Positions 52,343 to 61,728 of a stretch of 64,000 bases of DNA are shown piece after piece. Each line of letters begins with the position of its first letter. Positions within the stretch are counted from its first letter, which is position 1. A program made the translations under genes and the position numbers. Source of the DNA: Streptococcus equinus ATCC 9812 (GTDB taxonomy: Bacteria > Bacillota > Bacilli > Lactobacillales > Streptococcaceae); NCBI RefSeq assembly GCF_000187265.1, contig NZ_GL698429.1, forward strand, positions 164,701 through 228,700. Reading direction: 5' to 3'. The notes below the pieces were generated by a model, which worked only from the letters and a program-made list of their open reading frames with translations, ran no database searches and was not told the DNA's origin.

Positions 52343-53581
52343 ATGATTGAAACAAATAAGCACCAAGAACGAGTGATTTTGCTAGGAGTTGAGTTGCCTG
52401 ACACAGAAAACTTTGAAATGTCAATGGAAGAATTGGCATCACTCGCAGAAACAGCAGGTGCTGAGGTAGTCTCATCTTATCGTCAAAAGCGTGAGAAATA
52501 TGATAGTAAATCTTTGATTGGTTCAGGGAAATTAGCTGAAATCAAAGCGATTGTTGACGCTGATGAGATTGATACTGTGATTGTCAATGACCGCTTAACA
52601 CCGCGTCAAAATGTTAATTTGGAAGCAGAACTTGGCGTTAAAGTTATTGACCGCATGCAGTTGATTCTAGATATTTTTGCCATGCGTGCCCGTAGTCACG
52701 AAGGTAAATTGCAAGTTCATCTGGCTCAACTCAAATACATGTTGCCACGTCTTGTTGGTCAGGGTGTTATGCTTAGCCGACAAGCAGGTGGAATTGGTAG
52801 TCGTGGACCTGGTGAAAGTCAGTTAGAGCTTAACCGTCGTTCGATTCGCAATCAAATTTCAGATATTGAACGTCAACTGAAAATCGTTGAGAAGAATCGT
52901 GAAACTGGTCGAGAAAAACGCAATGAGTCACAAGTCTTTAAAATTGGTTTGATTGGCTACACAAATGCTGGTAAATCAACGATTATGAATGTTTTGACAA
53001 ATGATAAGCAGTACGAAGCTGATGAATTGTTTGCGACTTTGGATGCAACGACAAAGCAAATTTATTTGCAAAATCAATTTCAAGTGACTCTCACAGATAC
53101 GGTTGGATTTATTCAAAATTTACCGACAGAATTGGTAGCGGCGTTTAAGTCAACATTGGAAGAAAGCCGAAATGTTGATTTGCTTTTGCATGTCATCGAT
53201 GCCAGCGACCCAAATCATGCCGAACATGAAAAAGTGGTTATGAATTTGTTAAAAGAGTTGGATATGCTTGATATTCCTCGCTTAGCAGTTTATAACAAAA
53301 TGGATGTGGCAGAGCATTTTGCAGCGACAGCTTTTCCAAATGTTCGCATTTCAGCGCGTGATAAGGATGCTCGTTCACTCTTGCGTCGATTAATTATTAA
53401 TGAAATTCGTGAGATTTTTGAACCTTTTAGCATTCGTGTGCATCAAAGTCAGGCTTACAAGCTTTATGATTTAAATAAAATTGCGCTTCTTGACCGTTAT
53501 GACTTTGCACAAGAATACGAAACGATTACAGGTTACATTAATCCCAAAAATAAATGGAGACTAGAAGAATTCTATGACTGA
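52343..53581 (+). CDS. hflX: Ribosome-associated GTPase HflX
   Basis: 412 residues. N-terminal glycine-rich HflX domain (KSLIGSGKLAEIKAIV, GQGVMLSRQAGGIGSRGPGESQLELNRR), then a GTPase domain with G1 GYTNAGKSTIMN, G3 DTVGF and G4 NKMD. Splits stalled ribosomes under stress in other bacteria. AAAGGGGTGAG precedes the ATG. It overlaps the next gene by 8 bases. Confidence 0.95.
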   Translation: MIETNKHQERVILLGVELPDTENFEMSMEELASLAETAGAEVVSSYRQKREKYDSKSLIGSGKLAEIKAIVDADEIDTVIVNDRLTPRQNVNLEAELGVKVIDRMQLILDIFAMRARSHEGKLQVHLAQLKYMLPRLVGQGVMLSRQAGGIGSRGPGESQLELNRRSIRNQISDIERQLKIVEKNRETGREKRNESQVFKIGLIGYTNAGKSTIMNVLTNDKQYEADELFATLDATTKQIYLQNQFQVTLTDTVGFIQNLPTELVAAFKSTLEESRNVDLLLHVIDASDPNHAEHEKVVMNLLKELDMLDIPRLAVYNKMDVAEHFAATAFPNVRISARDKDARSLLRRLIINEIREIFEPFSIRVHQSQAYKLYDLNKIALLDRYDFAQEYETITGYINPKNKWRLEEFYD

Positions 53582-54215
53582 TTATATAAGCTTAGCTTTA
53601 AAATATGGTGGTTTTACATCACTTGATAAAGTGTATTTGAAAAATACTTTGGAAGATTTAACTGATGCGCAAAAATTGAGTTTTATCACACCACCACCAA
53701 GTGTTATTAACGCTTATTTTGCAGAAATGTATCAAAAACAATCTCCACAAGCAGCAACGGATTATTACTTTGAACTGTCAAAAGCACTTGATTTGTTAAA
53801 TGACAAACCATCTTTTGACGAGCATAAACCGTTTATTCGCTTGAATTTATCTGGAAAATCATATGGTTTCACTTATGAAAATGACAAAGAAGTTGCGCGT
53901 GTTTTCTCTGAAAAGGATGAAGCAGTGACAACGGATGTCTTGTTTGAATTGGCTCGGGTTTTCCCACAATACAAAGTCTATGTTGAAGCTGATAAGATTA
54001 AAATGTCAAAAATGGACTTTGATGACGAAGAACTTGAAGACTTAACGCCAGAAAGCAGTCTGCTCAGCCATGTTTCAAAATTAAAAGGTAACATGGTTAA
54101 GCTAAAAAGTTTTAATCGTGATGAATTATCAGATTTGTTGGCGCATTATCAAGGGCAAGTCTACTATACCTTTGATCAGCGTGAATTCATTGCGTATGTA
54201 AAAGTAACGAAATAG
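53574..54215 (+). CDS. Conserved protein of unknown function between hflX and rnz
   Basis: 213 residues, soluble, acidic, with no membrane segment and no motif I recognise. Notable strings are FITPPPSVINAYFAEMYQKQSP near residue 40 and DDEELEDLTPESSLLSHVSKLKGNMVKLKSF near 150. It is translationally coupled to hflX by an 8-base overlap, which hints at a linked role. Similar streptococcal proteins are sometimes labelled cystathionine beta-lyase, but nothing here resembles a PLP enzyme. Confidence 0.75.
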   Translation: MTDYISLALKYGGFTSLDKVYLKNTLEDLTDAQKLSFITPPPSVINAYFAEMYQKQSPQAATDYYFELSKALDLLNDKPSFDEHKPFIRLNLSGKSYGFTYENDKEVARVFSEKDEAVTTDVLFELARVFPQYKVYVEADKIKMSKMDFDDEELEDLTPESSLLSHVSKLKGNMVKLKSFNRDELSDLLAHYQGQVYYTFDQREFIAYVKVTK

Positions 54216-54225
54216 GAAGGATAAC

Positions 54226-54243
54226 TAAAAACTTCGGTTTTTA
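54226..54243 (+). repeat. TTCG-loop hairpin between rnz ribosome site and start codon
   Basis: TAAAAAC (54226-54232), TTCG, GTTTTTA (54237-54243). It stands between the GGAAGG at 54216-54221 and the rnz ATG at 54253. Confidence 0.7.
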
Positions 54244-54252
54244 TTGGTATAT

Positions 54253-55182
54253 ATGGAATTACAATTTTTGGGAACAGGGGCGGGTCAGCCCTCAAAGTCA
54301 CGTAATGTGTCAAGTTTAGTATTAAAGTTACTTGATGAGATCAACGAAGTCTGGATGTTTGATTGCGGCGAGGGCACACAACGCCAAATTTTGGAAACTA
54401 CAATTCGTCCACGTAAAATAAAACGCATTTTTATCACACACTTACACGGTGACCACATTTTTGGATTGCCAGGATTTCTAGCAAGCCGCGCCTTTCAAGC
54501 TAATGAAGAACAGACTGACCTTGATCTTTATGGTCCAGTAGGCATTCGTTCTTATGTTTTAAATAGCTTGCGCTTGTCAGGTGCACGTTTGCCATATCGT
54601 ATTCATTTCCACGAATTTGACGAAAATAATCTTGGAAAAATCATGGAGACAGATAAATTTGTGGTTTATGCTGAAAAGCTCGATCACACTATTTTCTGTA
54701 TTGGCTACCGTGTGATGCAAAAAGATCTTGAAGGAACGCTTGATGCGGAAGCTTTGAAAGCGGCTGGTGTACCATTTGGTCCATTGTTTGGAAAAATCAA
54801 GAGCGGACAAGATGTTGTGCTTGAAGATGGCACAAAAATCATTGCTAAAGATTATATTTCAGCACCGAAAAAAGGAAAAGTGGTTACTATTTTAGGTGAC
54901 ACACGTCAGACTGATGCTAGTGTTCGTCTTGGCCTTGGTGCTGATATTTTGGTCCACGAATCAACTTATGGTAAAGGTGATGAGAAAATTGCTCGTAAGC
55001 ATGGCCACTCAACGGGGACACAAGCTGCTCAAATTGCAAAAGAAGCGTCAGCAAAATGTCTGCTGCTTAACCATGTTAGTGCTCGTTTCTTGGGTCGCGA
55101 ATGCAAGCAAATCGAAAATGATGCCAAAGTCATTTTTGAAAATACACACTTAGTTAAAGATTTGGAAGAAGTTAGCTTATGA
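54253..55182 (+). CDS. rnz: Ribonuclease Z
   Basis: Endonuclease that trims the 3' end of tRNA precursors. 309 residues, metallo-beta-lactamase fold. N-terminal [21 protein letters not shown], metal motif [15 protein letters not shown], and C-terminal [12 protein letters not shown] and [12 protein letters not shown] at 54244 is possible, but MELQFLGTG is the family start. No ribosome site is adjacent; GGAAGG is 31 bases upstream, with a hairpin in between that would shorten the distance. Confidence 0.95.
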   Translation: MELQFLGTGAGQPSKSRNVSSLVLKLLDEINEVWMFDCGEGTQRQILETTIRPRKIKRIFITHLHGDHIFGLPGFLASRAFQANEEQTDLDLYGPVGIRSYVLNSLRLSGARLPYRIHFHEFDENNLGKIMETDKFVVYAEKLDHTIFCIGYRVMQKDLEGTLDAEALKAAGVPFGPLFGKIKSGQDVVLEDGTKIIAKDYISAPKKGKVVTILGDTRQTDASVRLGLGADILVHESTYGKGDEKIARKHGHSTGTQAAQIAKEASAKCLLLNHVSARFLGRECKQIENDAKVIFENTHLVKDLEEVSL

Positions 55183-55937
55183 GAATAATCGCAATCACAG
55201 GGGCAACAGGTGGTCTTGCTCAAGAAATCGTAAAACAATTACCGACAGATGATTTCGTTATTGCTTTAGGACGAAACCTAAAACGTTTGGAAGCATGTTA
55301 CGCCAACCGACCAAATACAGCTTGTTATGAATTAGACATGACAAGTGATGAGGCGATTGGTGACATGGTTGAAAAATTGTACGCTAATCATGATCACATT
55401 GATGTCTTCATTAACAATGCTGGCTACGGTGATTTTAGTGAATTTGATGCTTATACAACAGCACAAATCCGTGATATGTTTGATATCAATACATTTGCAA
55501 CCATGACTTTTTCACGTTTAGTTGGTCACAAGATGAAAGAAGCAGGACATGGGCATATTGTTAATATCGCAAGTATTGCTGGCTTGATTTCGTCGGTTAA
55601 GTCATCTGTTTATTCTGCAACAAAATTTGCAGTGATTGGCTTTTCAAATGCTCTTCGTTTGGAACTTGCTGATAGTAATGTCTATGTGACCACTATTAAC
55701 CCTGGACCAATTGCAACGACATTCTTTGACAAGGCAGACCCATCTGGCGAGTACTTAAAGAGCGTTGACAAATTTGTTCTTCAACCAGATTATGTTGCCC
55801 GTCGTACGGTTGCCATTTTAGGTAAGAATAAACGTGAAGTGAATATGCCATTTTCAATGGCAGCAGCTCATAAATTCTATACACTTTTCCCAAAAATTGC
55901 TGATTTTCTAGCACGAAAAGTGTTTAACTACAAATAA
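55179..55937 (+). CDS. Short-chain dehydrogenase/reductase (SDR) family oxidoreductase
   Basis: 252 residues. Rossmann motif [16 protein letters not shown] (TGxxxGxx), NNAG in [11 protein letters not shown], catalytic Ser in NIASIAG and the YxxxK motif in [14 protein letters not shown]. The substrate is unknown; it resembles the YqjQ/DltE-type classical SDRs. It overlaps rnz by 4 bases (ATGA), so it is in the same operon. Confidence 0.88.
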   Translation: MRIIAITGATGGLAQEIVKQLPTDDFVIALGRNLKRLEACYANRPNTACYELDMTSDEAIGDMVEKLYANHDHIDVFINNAGYGDFSEFDAYTTAQIRDMFDINTFATMTFSRLVGHKMKEAGHGHIVNIASIAGLISSVKSSVYSATKFAVIGFSNALRLELADSNVYVTTINPGPIATTFFDKADPSGEYLKSVDKFVLQPDYVARRTVAILGKNKREVNMPFSMAAAHKFYTLFPKIADFLARKVFNYK

Positions 55938-55972
55938 CCTCCTTTCAATTCTACGTAAGAAGTGAGAAGTGA

Positions 55973-58171
55973 ATGATAACAAGTAAATACCATTGGAAAA
56001 ATATTGAAAAAGCGCCAGATGATGGCTTTTTTGACCTGACAAAAAAAGAAAAAATAACTGCCTTGGCTAGTAAGATTATTTACAGTCGAGGTATTGATAC
56101 AGAAGAAAAAATAACTCAATTTTTGTCAAATGATTTATCAAAATTGCATGACCCATATCTCTTACATGATATGGACAAAGCTGTTGCCCGTATTCGTCAA
56201 GCAATTGAAAATTATGAACAAATCTTAGTGTACGGAGACTATGATGCTGACGGTATGACAAGTGCAAGTATTATGAAAGAAGCACTTGAAATGCTAGGTG
56301 CGGAAGCTCAAGTCTACTTGCCAAATCGTTTTGTGGACGGCTACGGTCCAAATGAATCTGTTTATAAATATTTCATCGAACAACAACAGGTTTCGCTGAT
56401 TATTACAGTTGACAACGGTGTGGCTGGACATGAAGCGATTAGCTACGCACAAAGTCAAGGTGTTGATGTTATCGTGACAGACCACCATGGTTTGCCAGCT
56501 GAGCTTCCAGAAGCCTTTGCGATTGTGCACCCAGAGCATCCAGAAGGAAATTATCCGTTTAAGTATTTAGCTGGTTGCGGTGTTGCTTTCAAAGTAGCTT
56601 GTGCTTTGCTTGAATCTATTCCGACAGAAATGCTTGATTTGGTTGCTATCGGTACGATTGCAGATATGGTCAGTTTGACTGATGAAAATCGAATCATGGT
56701 TAAAGTTGGACTTGAAATGCTTAAGCAGACTGAACGCATTGGTTTAATGGAGCTGATGAAAGTGTCTGATATTGACATGTTGGATGTTAATGAAGAGACT
56801 GTTGGTTTTAAAATCGCTCCGCAGTTAAATGCTCTAGGACGTCTTGATGATCCAAATCCTGCTGTTGAATTATTAACGGGATTTGATGATGAAGAAGCAC
56901 TAAGCATTGCTCAGATGATTAATGCAAAGAACGAAGAGCGTAAAGAAATCGTTCAAAAGATTTATGATGAAGCTATGAACATGGTGGATTTGGATAAGCC
57001 AGTTCAAGTTTTAGCCAAGGAAGGTTGGCATCCAGGTGTTTTAGGGATTGTAGCTGGACGTATTTTAGAACATATTGCTCAGCCTGTTATCGTTTTAAAT
57101 ATCGAAGATGGCATGGCGAAAGGTTCGGCAAGAAGTATTGAAGCTATCAATATTTTCCAAGCACTCGATGACCATCGTGATTTATTTGAGGCTTTTGGTG
57201 GACATGCTGGTGCTGCTGGAATGACTTTGCCAGTTGAAAATCTTGAACAACTATCTCAGGTATTGTGCGACTACATTGCTGATAATGGCATTGATTTGTC
57301 ACAGAAAAAGACGCTGACAATTGACGAAGTTTTGCCACTAGCTGAAATTGATTTAGACACGGTTAAGAGCCTTGAAAAAATTGCACCGTTTGGTATGGAC
57401 AATCCAAAACCAGTTTTTGAGATTAAAGATTTTGAAGTTAAGCAAGCGCGTACCATGGGGCAAAATGGTGCACACTTGAAATTGAAAATTACGCAAGGTT
57501 CAACAGCTGTTGATCTGGTTGCTTTTAACCAAGGACACCTAGTCCAAGAGTTCCAACAAGCACAAAATCTTTGCCTTGCTGTGACTTTGTCAATCAATAA
57601 ATGGAATGGTCAGACTACTGTACAATTGATGCTTGAAGATGCGCGTGTTGACGGTGTTCAGTTGATTGATATTCGTGCTAAAAATGCAAGCCTTCCTGAG
57701 CGTGTGCCTGTTCTAGATGAAGATACAACTGCAAGTGAGGTAGTTGTTCTAGACGTTCCAGAGAGTGCTGATGAATTAAAATCACTTTTTGTAGGTAAAC
57801 AATTTGATGCTATTTATTTCAAAAACCACATCAAGCGTGCTTATTACCTAACAGGATACGGTACACGAGATCAATTTGCTAAGCTTTATAAAACGATTTA
57901 TCAATTCCCTGAATTTGATGTTCGTTACAAGCTGAAAGAATTGAGTCATTATCTTAATATTCCTGATATTCTTTTGGTCAAAATGATTCAGGTTTTTGAT
58001 GAATTGGATTTTGTAACCGTCACAGATGGAGTGATGGTCGTCAATAAAGATGCTGAGAAGCGCAGCATTTCTGACAGTAAAATTTATCAAAATCTTAAGC
58101 AAGAAGTGAAATTTCAAGAGCTTATGGCACTTGGAACGCCGCAAGAAATTTATGACTGGTTGATGAACTAG
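55973..58171 (+). CDS. recJ: Single-stranded-DNA-specific exonuclease RecJ
   Basis: 732 residues. 5'-3' exonuclease for recombination and mismatch repair. DHH-family motifs: VYGDYDADGMTSASIM (motif I), TVDNG and VIVTDHHGLP (motifs II and III), then a DHHA1 domain with FGGHAGAAGMTL, an OB-fold and a streptococcal C-terminal extension. The ATG at 55973 has only a weak GAAG-type ribosome site. The spacer in front holds a CCTCCTTTC string. Confidence 0.95.
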   Translation: MITSKYHWKNIEKAPDDGFFDLTKKEKITALASKIIYSRGIDTEEKITQFLSNDLSKLHDPYLLHDMDKAVARIRQAIENYEQILVYGDYDADGMTSASIMKEALEMLGAEAQVYLPNRFVDGYGPNESVYKYFIEQQQVSLIITVDNGVAGHEAISYAQSQGVDVIVTDHHGLPAELPEAFAIVHPEHPEGNYPFKYLAGCGVAFKVACALLESIPTEMLDLVAIGTIADMVSLTDENRIMVKVGLEMLKQTERIGLMELMKVSDIDMLDVNEETVGFKIAPQLNALGRLDDPNPAVELLTGFDDEEALSIAQMINAKNEERKEIVQKIYDEAMNMVDLDKPVQVLAKEGWHPGVLGIVAGRILEHIAQPVIVLNIEDGMAKGSARSIEAINIFQALDDHRDLFEAFGGHAGAAGMTLPVENLEQLSQVLCDYIADNGIDLSQKKTLTIDEVLPLAEIDLDTVKSLEKIAPFGMDNPKPVFEIKDFEVKQARTMGQNGAHLKLKITQGSTAVDLVAFNQGHLVQEFQQAQNLCLAVTLSINKWNGQTTVQLMLEDARVDGVQLIDIRAKNASLPERVPVLDEDTTASEVVVLDVPESADELKSLFVGKQFDAIYFKNHIKRAYYLTGYGTRDQFAKLYKTIYQFPEFDVRYKLKELSHYLNIPDILLVKMIQVFDELDFVTVTDGVMVVNKDAEKRSISDSKIYQNLKQEVKFQELMALGTPQEIYDWLMN

Positions 58172-58174
58172 ACT

Positions 58175-58211
58175 AAAAAGTTACGTTGCTTAGCTAAGCG
58201 TAGCTTTTTTA
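58175..58211 (+). terminator. Terminator after recJ
   Basis: AAAAG-TTACG with CGTAGCTTTT around a GCTTAGCTAAGC palindrome (58188-58199), followed by T residues. Confidence 0.75.
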
Positions 58212-58325
58212 GTTTTTTTCCATAGAGAACACTTACTTAAAAATTGAAAACTTTTTAAATTGGAACTATAATGAGACTATAGGGCTTTAGATGACTTTTA
58301 AGGTATTTTTTAAAGGAGGTTTCTT

Positions 58326-59303
58326 ATGTGTACTGCAATTACTTATACAACTAAAGATAATTACTTTGGTCGAAATCTTGATTTGGACTTTTCTTACAAT
58401 GAAACGGTAACGATTTGTCCTCGAAATTATCCTTTTTCGTTTAGACACCAAGGAGAAAATAACAGCCATTTTGCCATGATTGGTATGGCGACCGTAGTTG
58501 ATGATTATCCACTTTTTTATGAAGCCGTTAATGAAAAAGGTTTGGGTATGGCAGGATTGAATTTTCCAGACAATGCTAACTATCAAGAAGTAGCAGAAGA
58601 TAAGGTTAATGTTGCATCCTTTGAATTCATTCCTTGGTTATTGTCACAATGTGAATCTGTTGCAGAAGTTAAGGGACTATGTAAAAATCTTAATATAACA
58701 AACGAAGCTTTCAGCTCAGATTTTCAACCAAGTCCGCTACACTGGTTGGTAGCAGACGGTCATGAATCAATTGTGCTAGAACCACTTGCTAAAGGGTTAA
58801 AAGTTTACGATAACTCAACAGGTGTTTTGACTAATAATCCAACTTTTGATAAACAATTATTCAATTTGAATAACTATCGTCATCTATCTCCAAAGGTTTC
58901 AGAAAATCGTTTTGCTAAAGAGTTAGAACTTGAAACTTATAGCCGTGGCATGGGTGGACTTGGCTTGCCTGGTGATTTATCATCAATGTCACGTTATGTA
59001 AAAGTTACTTTTACAAAATTAAATTCTGTGGCTGAAGAAACAGAAGAAAGCAGTGTTAATCAATTCTTCCACATTTTAAAATCCGTTGAACAACAAAAAG
59101 GACTTTGCTATGTCGATGAAAGTGGCAAATATGAGTACACTATTTATAGCTCATGCATCAACACTGATAAGGGAATTTACTACTACACAACTTATGACAA
59201 TTCACAGATAACAGCGGTTGATATGCATAAAGAAAATTTGGATGATAGCAAGTTGGTTTCTTATCCATTAGTAAAAGAATGGCAAGTCAACTATCAGAAC
59301 TAA
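58326..59303 (+). CDS. bsh: Choloylglycine hydrolase (conjugated bile salt hydrolase)
   Basis: 325 residues, Ntn hydrolase. Removal of Met1 exposes the nucleophile Cys2 (MCTAITY). Other active-site positions fit the family: Arg16 and Asp19 in GRNLDLD, Asn79 in MAGLNFP, Asn171 in LTNNPTFD and Arg224 in SMSRYVK. Asn79 in place of Tyr favours bile salt hydrolase over penicillin V acylase, though substrate calls within this family are uncertain. No signal peptide, so cytoplasmic. It is monocistronic, between the recJ terminator and the apt promoter, with AAAGGAGG before the ATG. It suggests a gut lifestyle. Confidence 0.9.
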   Translation: MCTAITYTTKDNYFGRNLDLDFSYNETVTICPRNYPFSFRHQGENNSHFAMIGMATVVDDYPLFYEAVNEKGLGMAGLNFPDNANYQEVAEDKVNVASFEFIPWLLSQCESVAEVKGLCKNLNITNEAFSSDFQPSPLHWLVADGHESIVLEPLAKGLKVYDNSTGVLTNNPTFDKQLFNLNNYRHLSPKVSENRFAKELELETYSRGMGGLGLPGDLSSMSRYVKVTFTKLNSVAEETEESSVNQFFHILKSVEQQKGLCYVDESGKYEYTIYSSCINTDKGIYYYTTYDNSQITAVDMHKENLDDSKLVSYPLVKEWQVNYQN

Positions 59304-59350
59304 GGTCTCAAAATTTAATTGCCAAAATCTCTTCCCTTTTAGAAAAAATA

Positions 59351-59359
59351 TGCTATAAT
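59351..59359 (+). promoter_or_regulatory. Extended -10 promoter of apt
   Basis: TGC plus TATAAT (59354-59359); start near 59366. The bases just after form a small AAATG/CATTT hairpin (59361-59375). Confidence 0.55.
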
Positions 59360-59404
59360 GAAATGTAAAACATTTTTTGGCAAAAAGCCCATAGAAAGAA
59401 GAAA

Positions 59405-59923
59405 ATGGATTTAAAAAATTATATCGCTACAATTGAAAACTATCCTAAAGAAGGAGTCACTTTTCGTGATATTTCTCCTTTGATGGCAGATGGAAATGCT
59501 TATAGCTATGCTGTTCGCGAAATTGTACAGTATGCTACTGACAAGAAGATCGACATGATTGTTGGTCCAGAGGCACGCGGATTTATCGTAGGATGCCCAG
59601 TTGCATTTGAACTTGGAATTGGTTTCGCACCAGTTCGTAAACCTGGTAAATTACCACGTGAAGTAATCTCAGCTGATTACGAAAAAGAGTACGGCATTGA
59701 TACACTATGTATGCATGCTGATGCTATCAAACCTGGACAACGTGTCCTTATCGTTGATGACCTTTTGGCAACAGGTGGTACTGTGAAAGCTACTATCGAA
59801 ATGGTAGAACGCCTTGGTGGTATCGTTGCTGGATGTGCTTTCCTTGTTGAATTGGACGGATTGAACGGACGTAAAGCACTTGAAGGTTATGATACGAAAG
59901 TCTTAATGAATTTCCCAGGATAA
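59405..59923 (+). CDS. apt: Adenine phosphoribosyltransferase
   Basis: Salvages adenine to AMP. 172 residues, type I PRTase. The PRPP loop is [16 protein letters not shown], with [15 protein letters not shown] and KPGKLPREV for base recognition. GAAAGAAG precedes the ATG. Tandem MET-boxes of the next gene start 2 bases after its stop. Confidence 0.96.
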   Translation: MDLKNYIATIENYPKEGVTFRDISPLMADGNAYSYAVREIVQYATDKKIDMIVGPEARGFIVGCPVAFELGIGFAPVRKPGKLPREVISADYEKEYGIDTLCMHADAIKPGQRVLIVDDLLATGGTVKATIEMVERLGGIVAGCAFLVELDGLNGRKALEGYDTKVLMNFPG

Positions 59924-59924
59924 T

Positions 59925-59941
59925 TATAGTTAAAAACTATA
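59925..59941. promoter_or_regulatory. MET-box 1 of metA
   Basis: TATAGTTAAAAACTATA, the same arms as the box at 49631. It is centred about 57 bases upstream of the -10 box at 59987. Confidence 0.75.
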
Positions 59942-59958
59942 ACTACCTAAAGAAATTA

Positions 59959-59975
59959 TATAATTGAAAACTATA
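59959..59975. promoter_or_regulatory. MET-box 2 of metA, overlapping the -35 box
   Basis: TATAATTGAAAACTATA has one arm changed (TATAATT). It overlaps the TTGAAA -35 element at 59964-59969. The two boxes are 34 bases apart, about three helical turns, so they lie on the same face of the DNA. Confidence 0.65.
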
Positions 59976-59992
59976 TCTCCATCTCTTATAAT
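59964..59992 (+). promoter_or_regulatory. Promoter of metA
   Basis: TTGAAA (59964-59969), a 17-base spacer, TATAAT (59987-59992). Predicted start near 59999. Confidence 0.65.
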
Positions 59993-60026
59993 ATTACTTA
60001 AAAATAATATTATAGAGTGGAGATAT
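59973..60026 (+). repeat. Long inverted repeat covering the metA promoter and ribosome site
   Basis: The arm at 59973-59996 pairs with 60005-60026 over about 22 base pairs with two single-base bulges; the loop is 8 bases. The 3' arm contains the metA GGAG (60019-60022). Transcripts starting at the metA promoter lack the 5' arm; transcripts reading through from apt contain both. Confidence 0.8.
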
Positions 60027-60030
60027 TTTC

Positions 60031-60975
60031 ATGCCAATAAAACTTGATAAAGAATTACCGGCCTTAGACATTTTGCGCAAAGAGAATGTCTTCATCATGG
60101 ATAATAAACGTGCAAAACACCAAGATATTCGTGCGATGGATTTTCTCATTATCAATCTAATGCCAACAAAAGAAGTGACGGAAACGCAACTTTTACGTTT
60201 GCTTGCCAACACCCCATTGCAAATTAATGTAGAATTTCTTTATATGACAAGCCATGAGTCGAAAAATACAACAGCTGAGCATTTGGAAACTTTTTATAAA
60301 ACTTTTTCAGATGTTAAGCACAAGTATTATGATGGTCTGATTATTACTGGTGCGCCTGTTGAGACGATGCCTTTTGAAGAAGTGGATTATTGGGAAGAGC
60401 TTTGTGATATTTTTGACTGGGCAAAAACTCATGTTTATTCGACGCTTCATCTTTGTTGGGGAGCTCAAGCAGGGCTTTATTACAAATATGGCATTAAAAA
60501 GGTTATGTTAGAACAAAAATTATCGGGTATCTTTTCTCAAACAGTAAAAGAACCATCAAATCCAATTGTTCGAGGTTTTGATGATTCCTTTATGGCTCCG
60601 CATTCTAGGCATACGGAAGTTCGTCATGAAGATGTTGACAAAATCGATAATCTTGAGGTAATTGCTGAAGGACCGTCGGTTGGATTGTCTATTGTGGCAA
60701 GTAAAGATTTGCGTGAGGTTTATAGTTTTGGGCATTTGGAATATGACCGTGAAACTTTGGACCGTGAATACAAACGTGATTTGAAAGCTGGGAAAAATCC
60801 GAATCTTCCTGAGCATTATTATACCAACGATAATCCAGAGCAAGATGTTCCAATGAAGTGGAATATGGCTGCAACGACATTTTTTAGTAACTGGATTAAT
60901 TATGCTGTTTATCAAGAAACCCCATATTTGTTAGAGGAGTTAGAAAAAGAGCCTTCATTTTATGGTTTTCTATGA
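60031..60975 (+). CDS. metA: Homoserine O-acetyltransferase (MetA type)
   Basis: Acylates homoserine in methionine synthesis. 314 residues. Catalytic Cys142 in [13 protein letters not shown], His235 and Glu237 in SFGHLEYD. Residue 111 is Glu (TGAPVE). In this family Glu111 is reported to give acetyl-CoA use, and Gly111 succinyl-CoA, so the product is probably O-acetylhomoserine despite the common succinyltransferase label. GGAG lies 8 bases before the ATG. Control by two MET-boxes. Confidence 0.93.
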   Translation: MPIKLDKELPALDILRKENVFIMDNKRAKHQDIRAMDFLIINLMPTKEVTETQLLRLLANTPLQINVEFLYMTSHESKNTTAEHLETFYKTFSDVKHKYYDGLIITGAPVETMPFEEVDYWEELCDIFDWAKTHVYSTLHLCWGAQAGLYYKYGIKKVMLEQKLSGIFSQTVKEPSNPIVRGFDDSFMAPHSRHTEVRHEDVDKIDNLEVIAEGPSVGLSIVASKDLREVYSFGHLEYDRETLDREYKRDLKAGKNPNLPEHYYTNDNPEQDVPMKWNMAATTFFSNWINYAVYQETPYLLEELEKEPSFYGFL

Positions 60976-61053
60976 TTAGCTGGAGTTGAAAAGTTAGCCG
61001 TCTTTTGATATGTTAAGTTTTAGTGGATGTAAAAATCTTTTAGGAATGATATT

Positions 61054-61728
61054 ATGAGTTATTTAGAAAATTATAAATCTGGTAATTTAGTGTTACCAAG
61101 TGCTCTTTTGTTTCATTACAAAGACATTTTCAAAAGTTCAGATGACTTTTTGATCTGGCAATTTATTTATTTACAAAATACGACTAAAATGGATGATTTG
61201 GCACCAAGTCAAATTGCCAGTGCTCTCGATAAAACAGTTGCTGAAGTGAATCGTTCAATATCTGATTTGGCAGCACAAGGTCTACTTGATATGAAGACGA
61301 TTGAGCTTGAAAATGAAATCGAAGTGATTTTTGATGCTAGCCCAGTATTAGAATTGTTGGATCACTTGGTAGAAGCACCAAAACAAGTGGCTAAAAAGCA
61401 AGCTTCTAATCCATTAAAAGAGTTAGTTGAAGATTTTGAACGTGAATTAGGTCGTATGTTGAGTCCATTTGAATTGGAAGATTTGCAAAAAACCATTCGT
61501 GAGGATAAGACTGAGCCTGACTTGGTACGTGCGGCTTTGCGCGAAGCCGTTTTCAACGGAAAAACAAACTGGAATTACATCAATGCCATTTTGCGCAATT
61601 GGCGTCGTGAAGGTATAACAACGCTACGTCAAGTTGAAGAACGACGTAAAGAACACGAAGATTCTAAAGCTGGTAAGGTCAATGTTTCAGACGACTTTTT
61701 GGCTGCTATGGATTTGTGGAGTGACTGA
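61054..61728 (+). CDS. dnaD: Replication initiation protein DnaD
   Basis: 224 residues. N-terminal winged helix (DFLIWQFIYLQNTTKMDDLAPSQIASALDKTVAEVNRSISDLAAQGLL) and C-terminal DnaD/DnaB-like domain ending in the YxxxI motif (NWNYINAILRNWRREGI). Helps load the replicative helicase and restart forks. AGGAATG precedes the ATG. It overlaps nth by one base (TGATG), a linkage common in Firmicutes. Confidence 0.93.
   Translation: MSYLENYKSGNLVLPSALLFHYKDIFKSSDDFLIWQFIYLQNTTKMDDLAPSQIASALDKTVAEVNRSISDLAAQGLLDMKTIELENEIEVIFDASPVLELLDHLVEAPKQVAKKQASNPLKELVEDFERELGRMLSPFELEDLQKTIREDKTEPDLVRAALREAVFNGKTNWNYINAILRNWRREGITTLRQVEERRKEHEDSKAGKVNVSDDFLAAMDLWSD

Noticed and set aside
55696-55946. Minus-strand AAAGGAGGTT in front of an open frame opposite the SDR gene
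   Set aside because: The perfect ribosome site is more than 20 bases from the first possible start and the frame has no recognisable protein.
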